Shown: in pieces, positions 7,565 through 16,110 of the stretch | Layout: each line of letters opens with the position of its first letter | Position numbering within the stretch: position 1 is the stretch's first letter | The notes under the pieces: model-generated | The model's database searches: none | What the model was told of the DNA's origin: nothing | Seen by the model: only the letters and a program-made list of their open reading frames with translations | Source of the DNA: Virgisporangium aurantiacum | GTDB lineage: Bacteria; Actinomycetota; Actinomycetes; Mycobacteriales; Micromonosporaceae | Assembly (NCBI RefSeq): GCF_016863635.1 | Contig: NZ_BOPG01000007.1 | Coordinates: forward strand, 1-40,248 | DNA: 40,248 nt | Direction of reading: 5' to 3' | Translations under genes and position numbers: made by a program

Positions 7565-9001
7565 ATGACGCACTTCGACGCGGCCTCCGCGGCGGTCGAG
7601 GCGGCACTGGCAGCGGGCGCCCGTTATGCGGACGCCCGAGCAATGCACCGCCGCTCCGAATCCATGACCGCACGCAACGGCGCAGTAACCGCACTGCTGG
7701 AGAACGAGGACGCCGGCATCGGTGTACGGGCGCTGGTGGGCTCGTCCTGGGGCTACTACGCGGTCCCCGACCTGGGCACCGCCGGCGCGCGCCGGGCCGG
7801 TGGTCGGGCGGCCGAGATCGCCGCGGCCAGCGCCTCGGTACCCGGGCCGGCGATCGACCTCGTGCACGTCGCGCCGCAGGTCGGCACCTGGGAGAGCCGG
7901 TGCGACGAGGACCCGCTCGCCGTCCCGCTGTCGGAGAAGGGTGACCTGCTCACGGGCGTCACCGAGACCGCCCACCGGGCCGGCGCCGACGTGGCACAGG
8001 CCCTGTACCAGATCTGGACCACCCGCACCTGGCTGGTTTCGTCGGCCGGGCACCGGGTCGAGCAGCACATCCGCAAGAGCGGCGCCGGCATGTCGGCCAC
8101 CGCGATCGGCGACGAGGAGACCCAGCGCCGGTCGTACCCGGCGATGCGCGGTCAGTACGGCACCCGCGGCTGGGAACTGGTCCGCGAGATCGACCTGCCG
8201 GCCAACGCCGAGCGGATCGCCGCGGAGGCCCGGGCGCTGCTGACGGCGCCGCTGTGTCCGTCCGGCGAGAAGACGCTGATCATCGGCGGCGACCAGATGA
8301 TGCTGCAGATCCACGAGTCGGTGGGCCACGCGATCGAGCTCGACCGCATCCTCGGCTGGGAGGCGGCGATGGCCGGCACGTCCTGGCTCGACCTCAGCAA
8401 ACTGGGGTCGCTGCGGTACGGGTCGGAGCTGATGAACATCGTCATCGACCCGACGATCGAGGGCGCGCTCGGCTCGTTCGGCTACGACGACGAGGGGACG
8501 CCGGCGGAGCGCCGCTACGCGGTGCGCGACGGCATCTGGGTCGGCGTGCTGGCCGGCCGCGACTCGGCGGCGGTCGCCGGGCTCGACTACGGCGGCGCCG
8601 TGCGGGCCGACGGCTGGGCCCGGATGCCGATGGTGCGGATGACCAACGTCGGGCTGGAGCCCGGCCCGCACACCACCGAGGAGATCATCGCGAGCACCGA
8701 CGACGGGATCATGGTGGAGTCCAACCGGTCCTGGTCGATCGACGACAAGCGGCTCAACTTCCAGTTCGGCACCGAGATCGGCTGGGAGATCAAGAACGGC
8801 AAGCGGGGACGGATGCTGCGCAACCCGACGTACACCGGAATCGGCCCGACGTTCTGGCAGTCGATGGACATGCTCTCCGACGAGGTCGTCAACTACGGGA
8901 CGCCGAACTGCGGCAAGGGCCAGCCGGGCCAGATCGGGCACACCGCCCACCCGGCCGCCACCGCCCGATTCCAGAACGTTCGCGTGGGGGTGCGGGCTTA
9001 G
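7565..9001 (+). CDS. tldD: TldD-type metalloprotease
   Basis: A 478-residue zinc protease subunit of the TldD/PmbA family. In characterised members, TldD and TldE form a heterodimer that digests unfolded or modified peptides, including maturation of peptide antibiotics. The active-site helix HESVGH is at residues 250-255, with two metal-binding His and a catalytic Glu. The conserved late NCGKGQPGQ segment supplies the Cys that serves as third zinc ligand in E. coli TldD. The start is the ATG opening MTHFDAASAAVEAALAAGAR, matching the family N-terminus. The stop TAG is directly followed by the ATG of the partner gene, so the two are surely cotranscribed. Confidence 0.93.
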   Translation: MTHFDAASAAVEAALAAGARYADARAMHRRSESMTARNGAVTALLENEDAGIGVRALVGSSWGYYAVPDLGTAGARRAGGRAAEIAAASASVPGPAIDLVHVAPQVGTWESRCDEDPLAVPLSEKGDLLTGVTETAHRAGADVAQALYQIWTTRTWLVSSAGHRVEQHIRKSGAGMSATAIGDEETQRRSYPAMRGQYGTRGWELVREIDLPANAERIAAEARALLTAPLCPSGEKTLIIGGDQMMLQIHESVGHAIELDRILGWEAAMAGTSWLDLSKLGSLRYGSELMNIVIDPTIEGALGSFGYDDEGTPAERRYAVRDGIWVGVLAGRDSAAVAGLDYGGAVRADGWARMPMVRMTNVGLEPGPHTTEEIIASTDDGIMVESNRSWSIDDKRLNFQFGTEIGWEIKNGKRGRMLRNPTYTGIGPTFWQSMDMLSDEVVNYGTPNCGKGQPGQIGHTAHPAATARFQNVRVGVRA

Positions 9002-10369
9002 ATGAACACCGAGGAACTCGCCGCGAAGGCGCTCGATCTCGCGAGGTCCGGTCTCGGCGGCGGCGCGGAGATCGAGGCGCTGGCCCACCTCGAGCGGGCC
9101 GGCCTCACCCGGTTCGCGAACTCGTACGTCCACCAGCACGTGGCCGAGGAGGCGGTGGCGGTGACGCTGCGCGTCCACCTCGACGGCCGCACCGCCACCG
9201 CCAGCACCAGCCGCACCGACCGCGACGGCCTGCAGGTCCTGGTCGACCGGATCGCCACCGCCGCCCGCCTGCTGCCGCCCGACCCGGAGTGGCCCGGCCT
9301 CACGCCGCCCGAGCGGCCCGCCGACGCGGCACCGCTCGACCCGGCGATCCTCGAGGTCACCCCGGCCGCCCGCACCGCGCGCGTCAAGGCGTTCGTCGAC
9401 GCGACCAGCGGCCTGCTCGCCGCCGGCTACTGCAGCACCGGGTGGACGTCCGGCAGCTTCGTCAACTCGGCCGGCCACTCGCTCACGGCCGAGTACACCG
9501 AGGCGGCGTTCGACGGCGTGGCGCGCGCCGGCACGTCGTCGACGCCGGCCGACGGCGTCGCGCGGCTCTCGTCACCGTGGCTGGCCGACATCGACGGTGC
9601 CGCGCTTGGCGCGCGGGCCGCCGCGAAGGCGCACGCCTCGGTGTCGCCGAGCTATCTGCCGCCCGGCGATTACGAGGTGGTCCTCGAACCGGAGGCGGTC
9701 AGCGACGTCCTCGGTTCGCTCGCCTACTACTGCTTCAACGGCAAGGCATTCGCCGAGCGTCAGGCATTCGCGCGACCCGGGGTCGCGCAGTTCGATCCCG
9801 CATTGTCCGTCGTCGATGATCCGGCCGCCGGTGGCCTGCCTTTCGACCGCGAGGGGACGCCGAAACGGCGGCTCGACCTGGTTCGCGACGGCGTGACCAC
9901 CGGCCTGACCCACAACCGCCGCACCGCGGTCGAGGTCGGCGCGAGCCCCACCGGGCACGCCGCGCCCGGCGACGACACCTGGGGACCGATCGCGACGAAT
10001 CTCGCCATCGAGCCCAGCCCCAGCGGGCCGGCGAACACCACCGACTCCGTCGCGGCGCTGGTGGCGCAGGTCGAGCGCGGTCTGCTGGTCACCGACATCT
10101 GGTACACCCGGGTGCTCGATCCGCGTCCGTTGATCATGACCGGGCTGACCCGCAACGGCGTCTGGTTGATCGAAGGCGGTGAGATCGCCGGACCGGTGCG
10201 CAACCTGCGGTTCACCCAGGCGTACCCGCAGGCGCTGGCCCCCGGCCAGGTCCTCGGAATCGGTTCGCACGCGGTGAGCCAACCGGCGCACGGGTTCGGT
10301 TTCTCGGCGTTCCGGGCACCCGCACTAAGGCTTGCCTCATGGCACTTCACCGGCGGCGCAGAGGGATAG
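9002..10369 (+). CDS. TldE/PmbA-type partner subunit
   Basis: A 455-residue member of the TldD/PmbA family without the HExxxH metal site. It therefore corresponds to the TldE (PmbA) subunit that completes the heterodimeric protease. Family features include the central GDYEVVLEPEAVSDVLGSLA region, the DREGTPKRRLDLVRDG segment and the C-terminal LWLIEGGEIAGPVRNLRF-like stretch (here VWLIEGG). The ATG abuts the tldD stop with no gap, and the G-rich end of tldD may act as ribosome binding site. Substrates are unknown; no precursor-peptide gene is visible nearby, so a general proteolytic role is as likely as peptide maturation. Confidence 0.9.
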   Translation: MNTEELAAKALDLARSGLGGGAEIEALAHLERAGLTRFANSYVHQHVAEEAVAVTLRVHLDGRTATASTSRTDRDGLQVLVDRIATAARLLPPDPEWPGLTPPERPADAAPLDPAILEVTPAARTARVKAFVDATSGLLAAGYCSTGWTSGSFVNSAGHSLTAEYTEAAFDGVARAGTSSTPADGVARLSSPWLADIDGAALGARAAAKAHASVSPSYLPPGDYEVVLEPEAVSDVLGSLAYYCFNGKAFAERQAFARPGVAQFDPALSVVDDPAAGGLPFDREGTPKRRLDLVRDGVTTGLTHNRRTAVEVGASPTGHAAPGDDTWGPIATNLAIEPSPSGPANTTDSVAALVAQVERGLLVTDIWYTRVLDPRPLIMTGLTRNGVWLIEGGEIAGPVRNLRFTQAYPQALAPGQVLGIGSHAVSQPAHGFGFSAFRAPALRLASWHFTGGAEG

Positions 10370-10498
10370 CGAAGGGATTTCCGTCGCCACGCAAGTGCCT
10401 CTTCGTCACATCACACGGCCCCTTCTCGGCTGGTGCAACCTCCGGGCGTAACGTGTGCAACGTCTGTACTTAACACTGGTCCGCTCAGGAGCTGGCAC

Positions 10499-11308
10499 AT
10501 GACGACCACGGCAACGAGGCCGGGAAGGGCGCGCGCACGCGCCGAAATCTCGGCGAAGACGTTGCGGACGGACCGCTGGTGGGTGCAACCACTCATCATC
10601 GCGGCCATTCTCGGTTTCTTCGTGGTCTATTCCACGATCCGCATCTTCATGAACAAGTGGTATTTCGTACCCGAGGGCGGCTATCTCACCCCGCTCTACT
10701 CGCCGTGTCTGAGCGATTCCTGCGTCGAGGGGTCATCGCATTTCGGCACGCCGTTCGGCGAGTTCCCGCGGTGGCTGCCGCTCGGCCTCGCGGCGTTCCC
10801 GATCGTCGCCGGGTTCCGGGTCACCTGCTACTACTACCGCAAGGCCTACTACCGCTCGTTCTGGATGTCACCGCCCGCGTGCGCGGTGGCCGAGCCGCAC
10901 AAGAAGTACACCGGCGAGACGCGCTTCCCGCTGATCTTCCAGAACTCGCACCGGTACTTCTTCTACCTCGCCGCGGTGGTCCTGGCGATCAACCTGTACG
11001 ACGCCGTCCACGCGCACATCGAAGACGGCCAGTTCCAGGCCGGCCTCGGCAACGTCGTCATCTGGATCAACTGGCTCATGCTGGCCGGGTACACGCTGAG
11101 CTGCCACGCGTGCCGGCACGTCGTCGGCGGCCGGCTCAAGCATTTCTCCAAGCACCCGGTGCGGTACCGGTTCTGGACGTTCGTCTCCAAGCTGAACGCA
11201 CGGCACGGTTTCTACGCGATGACGTCGTTGGTCACCGTGATCGCCACCGACGCCTACATCATGGCGACGTCGGCGGGCTGGTTCGACGACCCGCGCTTCA
11301 TCAACTAA
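10499..11308 (+). CDS. sdhC: Succinate dehydrogenase membrane anchor subunit
   Basis: A 269-residue integral membrane protein opening the sdh operon. It has five or so hydrophobic segments (first about residues 28-48, then near 95-113, 152-172, 184-205 and 238-256) and several membrane-proximal His residues able to ligate haem b. This is the large single-anchor type seen in the actinobacterial Sdh1 complex, which lacks a separate SdhD; none is present here. It anchors SdhA and SdhB and passes electrons to the quinone pool. The ATG at 10499 was chosen for the AGGAG 7 nt upstream; a longer reading from 10433 has no support. The stop is 13 nt before sdhA. Confidence 0.87.
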   Translation: MTTTATRPGRARARAEISAKTLRTDRWWVQPLIIAAILGFFVVYSTIRIFMNKWYFVPEGGYLTPLYSPCLSDSCVEGSSHFGTPFGEFPRWLPLGLAAFPIVAGFRVTCYYYRKAYYRSFWMSPPACAVAEPHKKYTGETRFPLIFQNSHRYFFYLAAVVLAINLYDAVHAHIEDGQFQAGLGNVVIWINWLMLAGYTLSCHACRHVVGGRLKHFSKHPVRYRFWTFVSKLNARHGFYAMTSLVTVIATDAYIMATSAGWFDDPRFIN

Positions 11309-11321
11309 CGGCGAGGACGTG

Positions 11322-13214
11322 ATGACGAACATCGAGCGGCACGCGTACGACGTCGTCGTGATCGGTGCCGGTGGCGCCGGCCTGCGCGCGGCGATCGAGG
11401 CACGACTGGCCGGCATGAAGACCGCGGTGATTTCCAAGTCCCTGTTCGGCAAGGCGCACACGGTGATGGCCGAGGGCGGCGCCGCGGCGGCGATGGGCAA
11501 CCGCAACTCCCGCGACAACTGGATGGTCCACTACCGCGACACCATGCGCGGCGGCAAGTTCCTCAACAACTTCCGGATGGCCGAACTGCACGCCAAGGAG
11601 GCTCCCGACCGCATCTGGGAGCTGGAGACCTACGGCGCGCTGTTCGACCGCACGCCCGACGGCAAGATCTCGCAGCGCAACTTCGGCGGCCACGAGTACC
11701 CGCGGCTGGCGCACGTCGGTGACCGCACCGGCCTGGAGCTGATCCGCACGCTGCAGCAGAAGATCGTGTCGCTGCAGCAGGAGGACTACGCGGAGACCGG
11801 CGACTACGACTCCCGCCTGCGGGTGTTCGCCGAGACCACGATCACCGAGATCTTCGTGCAGGACGGCCGGGTCGCCGGCTGCTTCGGCTACTACCGCGAG
11901 TCGGGCGAGTTCGTGCAGTTCGACGCGCCGTCGATCGTGCTGGCCACCGGCGGCGTCGGCAAGTCGTACAAGGTCACCTCGAACTCGTGGGAGTACACCG
12001 GCGACGGCCACGCGCTGGCCCTGCGTGCCGGCGGCAAGTTGATCAACATGGAGTTCCTGCAGTTCCACCCGACCGGCATGGTCTGGCCGCCGTCGGTGAA
12101 GGGCATCCTGGTCACCGAGAGCGTCCGGGGTGACGGCGGTGTCCTGCGCAACACGTCGGGCAAGCGGTTCATGTTCGACTACGTCCCCGACGTCTTCCGC
12201 AAGCAGTACGCGGAGACGGAGGCCGAGGCCGACCGCTGGTACGACGACCCCGACAACAACCGCCGCCCGCCGGAACTGCTCCCCCGCGACGAGGTCGCCC
12301 GGGCGATCAACAGCGAGGTCAAGGAGGGACGCGGCACCGAGGCCGGCGGCGTCCTCCTCGACATCGCCAGCCGGCTGCCGGCCGAGCAGATCCGCAAGCG
12401 GCTGCCGTCGATGTACCACCAGTTCAAGGAGCTGGCCGACGTCGACATCACCAAGCAGCCGATGGAGGTCGGTCCGACCTGCCACTACGTCATGGGCGGC
12501 GTGGAGGTCGACGCCGACACGGCCGAGGCCGCGGTGCCGGGCCTGTTCGCGGCCGGCGAGGTGTCCGGCGGCATGCACGGCTCGAACCGGCTCGGCGGAA
12601 ACTCGCTGTCCGACCTGCTCGTGTTCGGCAAGCGGGCCGGCGAGTACGCGGCGAAGTTCGCACAGGCCAACCCGCGCATCCGGGTCCAGCATGCGGAGAT
12701 CGAGGCCGCGGTCGAGACGGCGCTCGCGCCGCTCACCCGCGGTGACGCCGGTGAGAACCCGTACACGCTGCACGCCGATCTGCAGGCGGTGATGGGCGAC
12801 CTGGTCGGCATCATCCGGCGGCAGGGCGAGCTGGAGGAGTCGCTCACCCGGCTCGGCGAGCTGAAGGAGCGGGTGAAGAAGGTCGGCGTCGGCGGCGGTC
12901 GCCGCTACAACCCCGGCTGGCACCTCGCCCTCGACCTGCGCAACATGGTGATCGTCAGCGAGTGCACCGCGAAGGCGGCGCTCGAGCGCGAGGAGTCGCG
13001 CGGCGGGCACACCCGGGAGGACCACCCGGGCATGAGCCCGACGTGGCGGAAGGTCAACCTGGTCTGCTCGTACGACGGCGAAGACGTGCACCTCACGCAC
13101 CAGCCGGTGCCGACGATGCGGCAGGAGCTCCTGGAGTTGTTCGAGCTGTCGGAGCTGACGAAGTACATGACCGACGAAGAGTTGACGAACCTCGCCGAAG
13201 GCGGTGCGGAGTAG
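11322..13214 (+). CDS. sdhA: Succinate dehydrogenase flavoprotein subunit
   Basis: A 630-residue FAD subunit that oxidises succinate to fumarate in the TCA cycle, on the cytoplasmic membrane face. It carries the dinucleotide-binding GAGGAGLRAAIEA at the N-terminus and His46 in KAHTVMAEGG, the position that binds FAD covalently in SdhA proteins. Family segments HVGDRTG, EFLQFHPTGM and GSNRLGGNSL are present. The order anchor-A-B and the length match the actinobacterial Sdh1 type. ATG 11322 is preferred over GTG 11319 because the GAGG at 11313-11316 is then better spaced. The stop TAG directly precedes the sdhB ATG. Confidence 0.96.
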   Translation: MTNIERHAYDVVVIGAGGAGLRAAIEARLAGMKTAVISKSLFGKAHTVMAEGGAAAAMGNRNSRDNWMVHYRDTMRGGKFLNNFRMAELHAKEAPDRIWELETYGALFDRTPDGKISQRNFGGHEYPRLAHVGDRTGLELIRTLQQKIVSLQQEDYAETGDYDSRLRVFAETTITEIFVQDGRVAGCFGYYRESGEFVQFDAPSIVLATGGVGKSYKVTSNSWEYTGDGHALALRAGGKLINMEFLQFHPTGMVWPPSVKGILVTESVRGDGGVLRNTSGKRFMFDYVPDVFRKQYAETEAEADRWYDDPDNNRRPPELLPRDEVARAINSEVKEGRGTEAGGVLLDIASRLPAEQIRKRLPSMYHQFKELADVDITKQPMEVGPTCHYVMGGVEVDADTAEAAVPGLFAAGEVSGGMHGSNRLGGNSLSDLLVFGKRAGEYAAKFAQANPRIRVQHAEIEAAVETALAPLTRGDAGENPYTLHADLQAVMGDLVGIIRRQGELEESLTRLGELKERVKKVGVGGGRRYNPGWHLALDLRNMVIVSECTAKAALEREESRGGHTREDHPGMSPTWRKVNLVCSYDGEDVHLTHQPVPTMRQELLELFELSELTKYMTDEELTNLAEGGAE

Positions 13215-14243
13215 ATGGGCACGAAGCGTCAGTTCCGGGTCTGGCGAGGGGACGACACCGGCGGCAAGCTCGAGAGCTACCAGGTGGAGGTGAACGAGGG
13301 CGAGGTCGTCCTCGACATCATCCACCGGCTGCAGGCCACCCAGGCGCCCGACCTCGCCGTCCGCTGGAACTGCAAGGCGGGCAAGTGCGGGTCCTGCTCG
13401 ATGGAGATCAACGGCAAGCCGCGGCTGGGTTGCATGACCCGCATGTCGACGTTCACGGAGACCGAGGTCGTCACGGTCACGCCGGTGCGCGCGTTCCCGG
13501 TGATCCGGGACCTGGTCACCGACGTCTCGTACAACTACCAGAAGGCGCGTGAACTCCCCGCGTTCGCGCCGCCGGTCGGTGTCGCGCCCGGCGAGTACCG
13601 GATGCAGCAGGTCGACGTCGAGCGCTCGCAGGAGTTCCGCAAGTGCATCGAGTGCTTCCTCTGCCAGAACGTCTGCCACGTGGTGCGTGACCACGAGGAG
13701 AACAAGCCGGCGTTCTCCGGTCCGCGGTTCTTCATCCGGGCCGCCGAGCTCGACATGCACCCGCTCGACGCCCGCGACGACCGCAAGGAGCAGGCGCAGA
13801 AGGCGCAGGGCATCGGGTACTGCAACATCACCAAGTGCTGCACCGAGGTCTGCCCCGAGCACATCAAGATCACCGACAACGCGATCATCCCGATGAAGGA
13901 GCGCGTCGTCGACCGGAAGTTCGACCCGATCGTCCGGCTCGGCCGGAAGATCTTCCGCCGCGACCAGCTCGACGACCCGGCGAACTGGCCGGCCGAGGAG
14001 ATCCCGGCGATGTCGGGCGCGAGCGTGCCGGGTGGCCGGGAGGCCGCTGAGGCGGGCGTACAGGCCGCTCCCGAGCAGGCCTGGCATCACCAGGCCCGGC
14101 TGCCGCAGGCCGCGCCGGTCGGCCCGGACGGTCACCTGCCGGTATCGGAAATCGCGTTGGACCGCCCGGCCGCGTCGTCTCCGTACGGCGACGACGTGAC
14201 GTTCCCCCTACCGCCGGAGAACCTGAACTACCGGCACGAGTAG
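13215..14243 (+). CDS. sdhB: Succinate dehydrogenase iron-sulfur subunit, C-terminally extended
   Basis: A 342-residue electron-transfer subunit linking SdhA to the membrane anchor. The [2Fe-2S] ligands are Cys53, 58, 61 and 73. The [4Fe-4S] and [3Fe-4S] clusters use Cys144, 147, 150, 154, 203, 209 and 213, with the same spacing as E. coli SdhB. The recognisable core ends near residue 240 (VVDRKFDPIVRLGRKIF). The remaining roughly 100 residues are Ala/Pro-rich with little predicted fold, making the protein clearly longer than the usual 230-260. It abuts sdhA and ends just before a strong palindromic terminator. Confidence 0.95.
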   Translation: MGTKRQFRVWRGDDTGGKLESYQVEVNEGEVVLDIIHRLQATQAPDLAVRWNCKAGKCGSCSMEINGKPRLGCMTRMSTFTETEVVTVTPVRAFPVIRDLVTDVSYNYQKARELPAFAPPVGVAPGEYRMQQVDVERSQEFRKCIECFLCQNVCHVVRDHEENKPAFSGPRFFIRAAELDMHPLDARDDRKEQAQKAQGIGYCNITKCCTEVCPEHIKITDNAIIPMKERVVDRKFDPIVRLGRKIFRRDQLDDPANWPAEEIPAMSGASVPGGREAAEAGVQAAPEQAWHHQARLPQAAPVGPDGHLPVSEIALDRPAASSPYGDDVTFPLPPENLNYRHE

Positions 14244-14253
14244 AAACCTGCGA

Positions 14254-14285
14254 CCCCTCAGGGCAGCGATCGCTGCCCTGAGGGG
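14254..14285. terminator. 32-bp perfect palindrome, bidirectional terminator
   Basis: CCCCTCAGGGCAGCGA (14254-14269) is followed at once by its exact complement to 14285. It lies 10 nt after the sdhB stop and overlaps the last nine codons of the convergent NUDIX gene, so it can stop transcription from both sides. Confidence 0.85.
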
Positions 14286-14743
14286 CTCAGCTTCGGCTCC
14301 AGCGCCGTGACGATCGGTTTGTCGGCCGGCAGCCAGGGGACGTCGTCGAGCTCGCCCGCACCGAGCCAGCGCAGCGCGGAGTGCTCCAATGCCATCGGAC
14401 GCCGGTCGCCGACCAGTCGCGCCAGGTACACGCGGAGCAACAGCCGGCCACCGTTCATCGGTACATCGGGGCCGACCTGCTCACCCACCTCGATGTGGAC
14501 GCCGAGTTCCTCCTCGCATTCGCGTGTCAGCGCATCGACGTCGCTTTCCCCCGGTTCTGCCTTGCCGCCGGGAAACTCCCAGCCACCGGCCATTTCGGGC
14601 GGTTCGGCGCGTTCGCATGCGAGGACGCGACCATCGACGACGATGGCAGCGCCGACGATGAGTCGCGGTCCAGTCCGTTCTGCGGTCCGTTCTTGAGGCA
14701 CGGGCGTCAAGGGTGCCAGATTTCCGCGAACTTCAGGGTGCAC
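14258..14743 (-). CDS. NUDIX hydrolase, MutT-like
   Basis: A 161-residue NUDIX enzyme. The complete Nudix box is visible as GKAEPGESDVDALT followed by RECEEELGV, with the Glu residues that bind the metal. The preceding GGWEFPGG is typical of MutT-type 8-oxo-dGTP diphosphatases, so nucleotide-pool sanitation is likely, though other NUDIX substrates cannot be excluded. The GTG at 14743 was chosen because AGGA lies 6 nt upstream; a GTG at 14701 would remove 14 poorly conserved residues. The 3' end overlaps the sdhB terminator. It is divergent from the PCD-like gene at 14890. Confidence 0.9.
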   Translation of the reverse strand: MHPEVRGNLAPLTPVPQERTAERTGPRLIVGAAIVVDGRVLACERAEPPEMAGGWEFPGGKAEPGESDVDALTRECEEELGVHIEVGEQVGPDVPMNGGRLLLRVYLARLVGDRRPMALEHSALRWLGAGELDDVPWLPADKPIVTALEPKLSPSGQRSLP

Positions 14744-14889
14744 GACTGGTCCTGTAGGTCACCGAGTGGGGGAATTGTGGGCGTGGACACACCGCCCATG
14801 ATTCGGCAAGGATGTCTCTGAAGCCGTAGGTGAAGGTGAGGCGTCAATCAGGCCACAAGCCGGCAACGACGCCGAGAGCAGAGGTGGCT

Positions 14890-15204
14890 ATGCGTGTACG
14901 TCGAAGCGACAAGGGGCGCCGCGACTATCTCGTTGACGCGTTCGCGCTGTTGCAGGGTTGGACCCGCGATGGCCACGAGATGCGCAGAACACTCCCGCTC
15001 GACGACAGCCAACACGCCGCGCTCACCGAGAGCATGAAGGTAGCCGCCGACGCACTCCAGTTGCGCGCGGAGGCCCGCCGGCTCGACGGTCACACGCAGA
15101 TCCGGGTCCCCACGCCCGAGGGCGGCGGCCTTTCGGACAGCGAGGTCGCCCTCGCCGCCCGGATCGAAGACCTCTACAAGCGCATCACGGGCGTCGTCGC
15201 CTGA
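14890..15204 (+). CDS. Degenerate pterin-dehydratase-fold protein
   Basis: A 104-residue protein. From Trp23 on it aligns almost without gaps to the carbinolamine dehydratase at 5552: WTRDGHEMRRT against WSGDTDAISRT, and TPEGGGLSDSEVALAARI against THSAGGVTSKDIAMAAKI. The catalytic HHPD segment is replaced by LRAE, so dehydratase activity is unlikely. The fold is known to bind other proteins too (DCoH), so a regulatory role is possible. ATG 14890 was chosen for the GAGG 5 nt upstream and the MRVRRSDKGRRDYLVDAFALL opening; a GTG at 14830 would add 20 residues. It is divergent from the NUDIX gene. The relationship is judged by eye. Confidence 0.75.
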   Translation: MRVRRSDKGRRDYLVDAFALLQGWTRDGHEMRRTLPLDDSQHAALTESMKVAADALQLRAEARRLDGHTQIRVPTPEGGGLSDSEVALAARIEDLYKRITGVVA

Positions 15205-15208
15205 GTTT

Positions 15209-15958
15209 CTAGTCGATCGGGATCCGGTAGACCAGTTCGTAGCGGTCACCCGGGATCGTGATGTCCGCCGTCTCCACCGGCCGGCCCGCGGCGTAGTACG
15301 TCCGCTCGATGACGAACACGAACTGCCCGCGCAGCGGAAGCCGCAACTCCTGCGCCTCCACCTCGATCGCCGGTCGCGCCGTGATGCGCTCGACCGCCTC
15401 GTCCACGCGCACGCCGATCGCGTCCAGGCGGGCCACCACGCCCACGGCGGTGCCGTCCTCCGGCCACTCCACGGGCGTGTCACCCGTGATGGCCAGCGGC
15501 TCCCACGAGTGCGACAGCTGGATCGGTTGGTCCCCGGCGGTGAACAGGTACCGGGTCGCCATCACCGGGTCGCCGGGCGCGATGTTCAGCCGCCGCGCGA
15601 CGTCGGCGTCGGCCGGCGTCCGGTGCGACTCGTGCACCCAGGTCGCCGCCTGGCCGGCGCGCTCGGCGTCGCGGGCGAACGGAGACGTGGAGCCCGGCTC
15701 TGAGCGCTGGCCGCGCCCGTGCGAGTGGCGCACCATCCGGGGCACCGACCGCACGAACGTGCCGGAGCCGCGTCGGCCTTCCACCAACCCGTCCCCCTTG
15801 AGAACGCTGAGCGCCCACTTGACCACGGTGCGCGAGACACCGTACTGGGCCATCAACTTGGTCTCGGACGGCAACCTGGACGCAGGTGCGAGTTCGCCGC
15901 TGAGGATCCCGGTTCGTATATCGCCGGCGATGCGCAGATAGGCGGGTGTTTCGGGCAC
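15209..15958 (-). CDS. GntR-family transcriptional regulator, HutC/UTRA type
   Basis: A 249-residue repressor-type regulator. Residues of about 5-70 form the GntR winged helix (YLRIAGDIRTGILSGELAPASRLPSE, then VSRTVVKWALSVLKGDGLVEGRRGSGTFV as key segments). Residues of about 100-245 resemble the UTRA ligand domain, ending in the usual TADITIPGDRYELVYRI-like strand. The GTG at 15958 is supported by GGGGG 7 nt upstream. It is divergent from a Cys-rich miniprotein gene. The intergenic region holds an AT-rich palindrome (16054-16071) that may be its operator. The ligand cannot be read from the sequence. Confidence 0.9.
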   Translation of the reverse strand: MPETPAYLRIAGDIRTGILSGELAPASRLPSETKLMAQYGVSRTVVKWALSVLKGDGLVEGRRGSGTFVRSVPRMVRHSHGRGQRSEPGSTSPFARDAERAGQAATWVHESHRTPADADVARRLNIAPGDPVMATRYLFTAGDQPIQLSHSWEPLAITGDTPVEWPEDGTAVGVVARLDAIGVRVDEAVERITARPAIEVEAQELRLPLRGQFVFVIERTYYAAGRPVETADITIPGDRYELVYRIPID

Positions 15959-16053
15959 TGCGGTACCCCCAAACGGTCAGCCCCACCAATAGATCACGAC
16001 CGCCGGGCTTCCCGTCAATATCGCCGTCCGTCAGTCAGTCCATTGCACCCGGA

Positions 16054-16071
16054 AAGTTAGTGCATTAACTT
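16054..16071. promoter_or_regulatory. Candidate GntR operator, near-perfect palindrome
   Basis: AAGTTAGTGCATTAACTT is an 18-bp inverted repeat with one mismatched pair, notably AT-rich against its GC-rich surroundings. It lies 95 nt before the gntR start and 40 nt before the divergent miniprotein start, so one bound dimer could affect both. Confidence 0.5.
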
Positions 16072-16110
16072 CGGATGTAGGCCCTCCCTGTTCGAAGAGT
16101 CGGTGGTTGC

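Noticed and set aside
13864..13872. Another TCAAGATCA copy
   Set aside because: It lies inside sdhB and encodes the conserved HIKIT segment, so codon use explains it.
11301..14135. A 944-codon open frame on the minus strand
   Set aside because: It is antisense to sdhA and sdhB, whose cofactor motifs are unmistakable; long shadow frames are normal in GC-rich DNA. The same applies to minus 5827-7263, 7550-9478 and 4072-5295, and plus 4005-5675 and 37033-38619.
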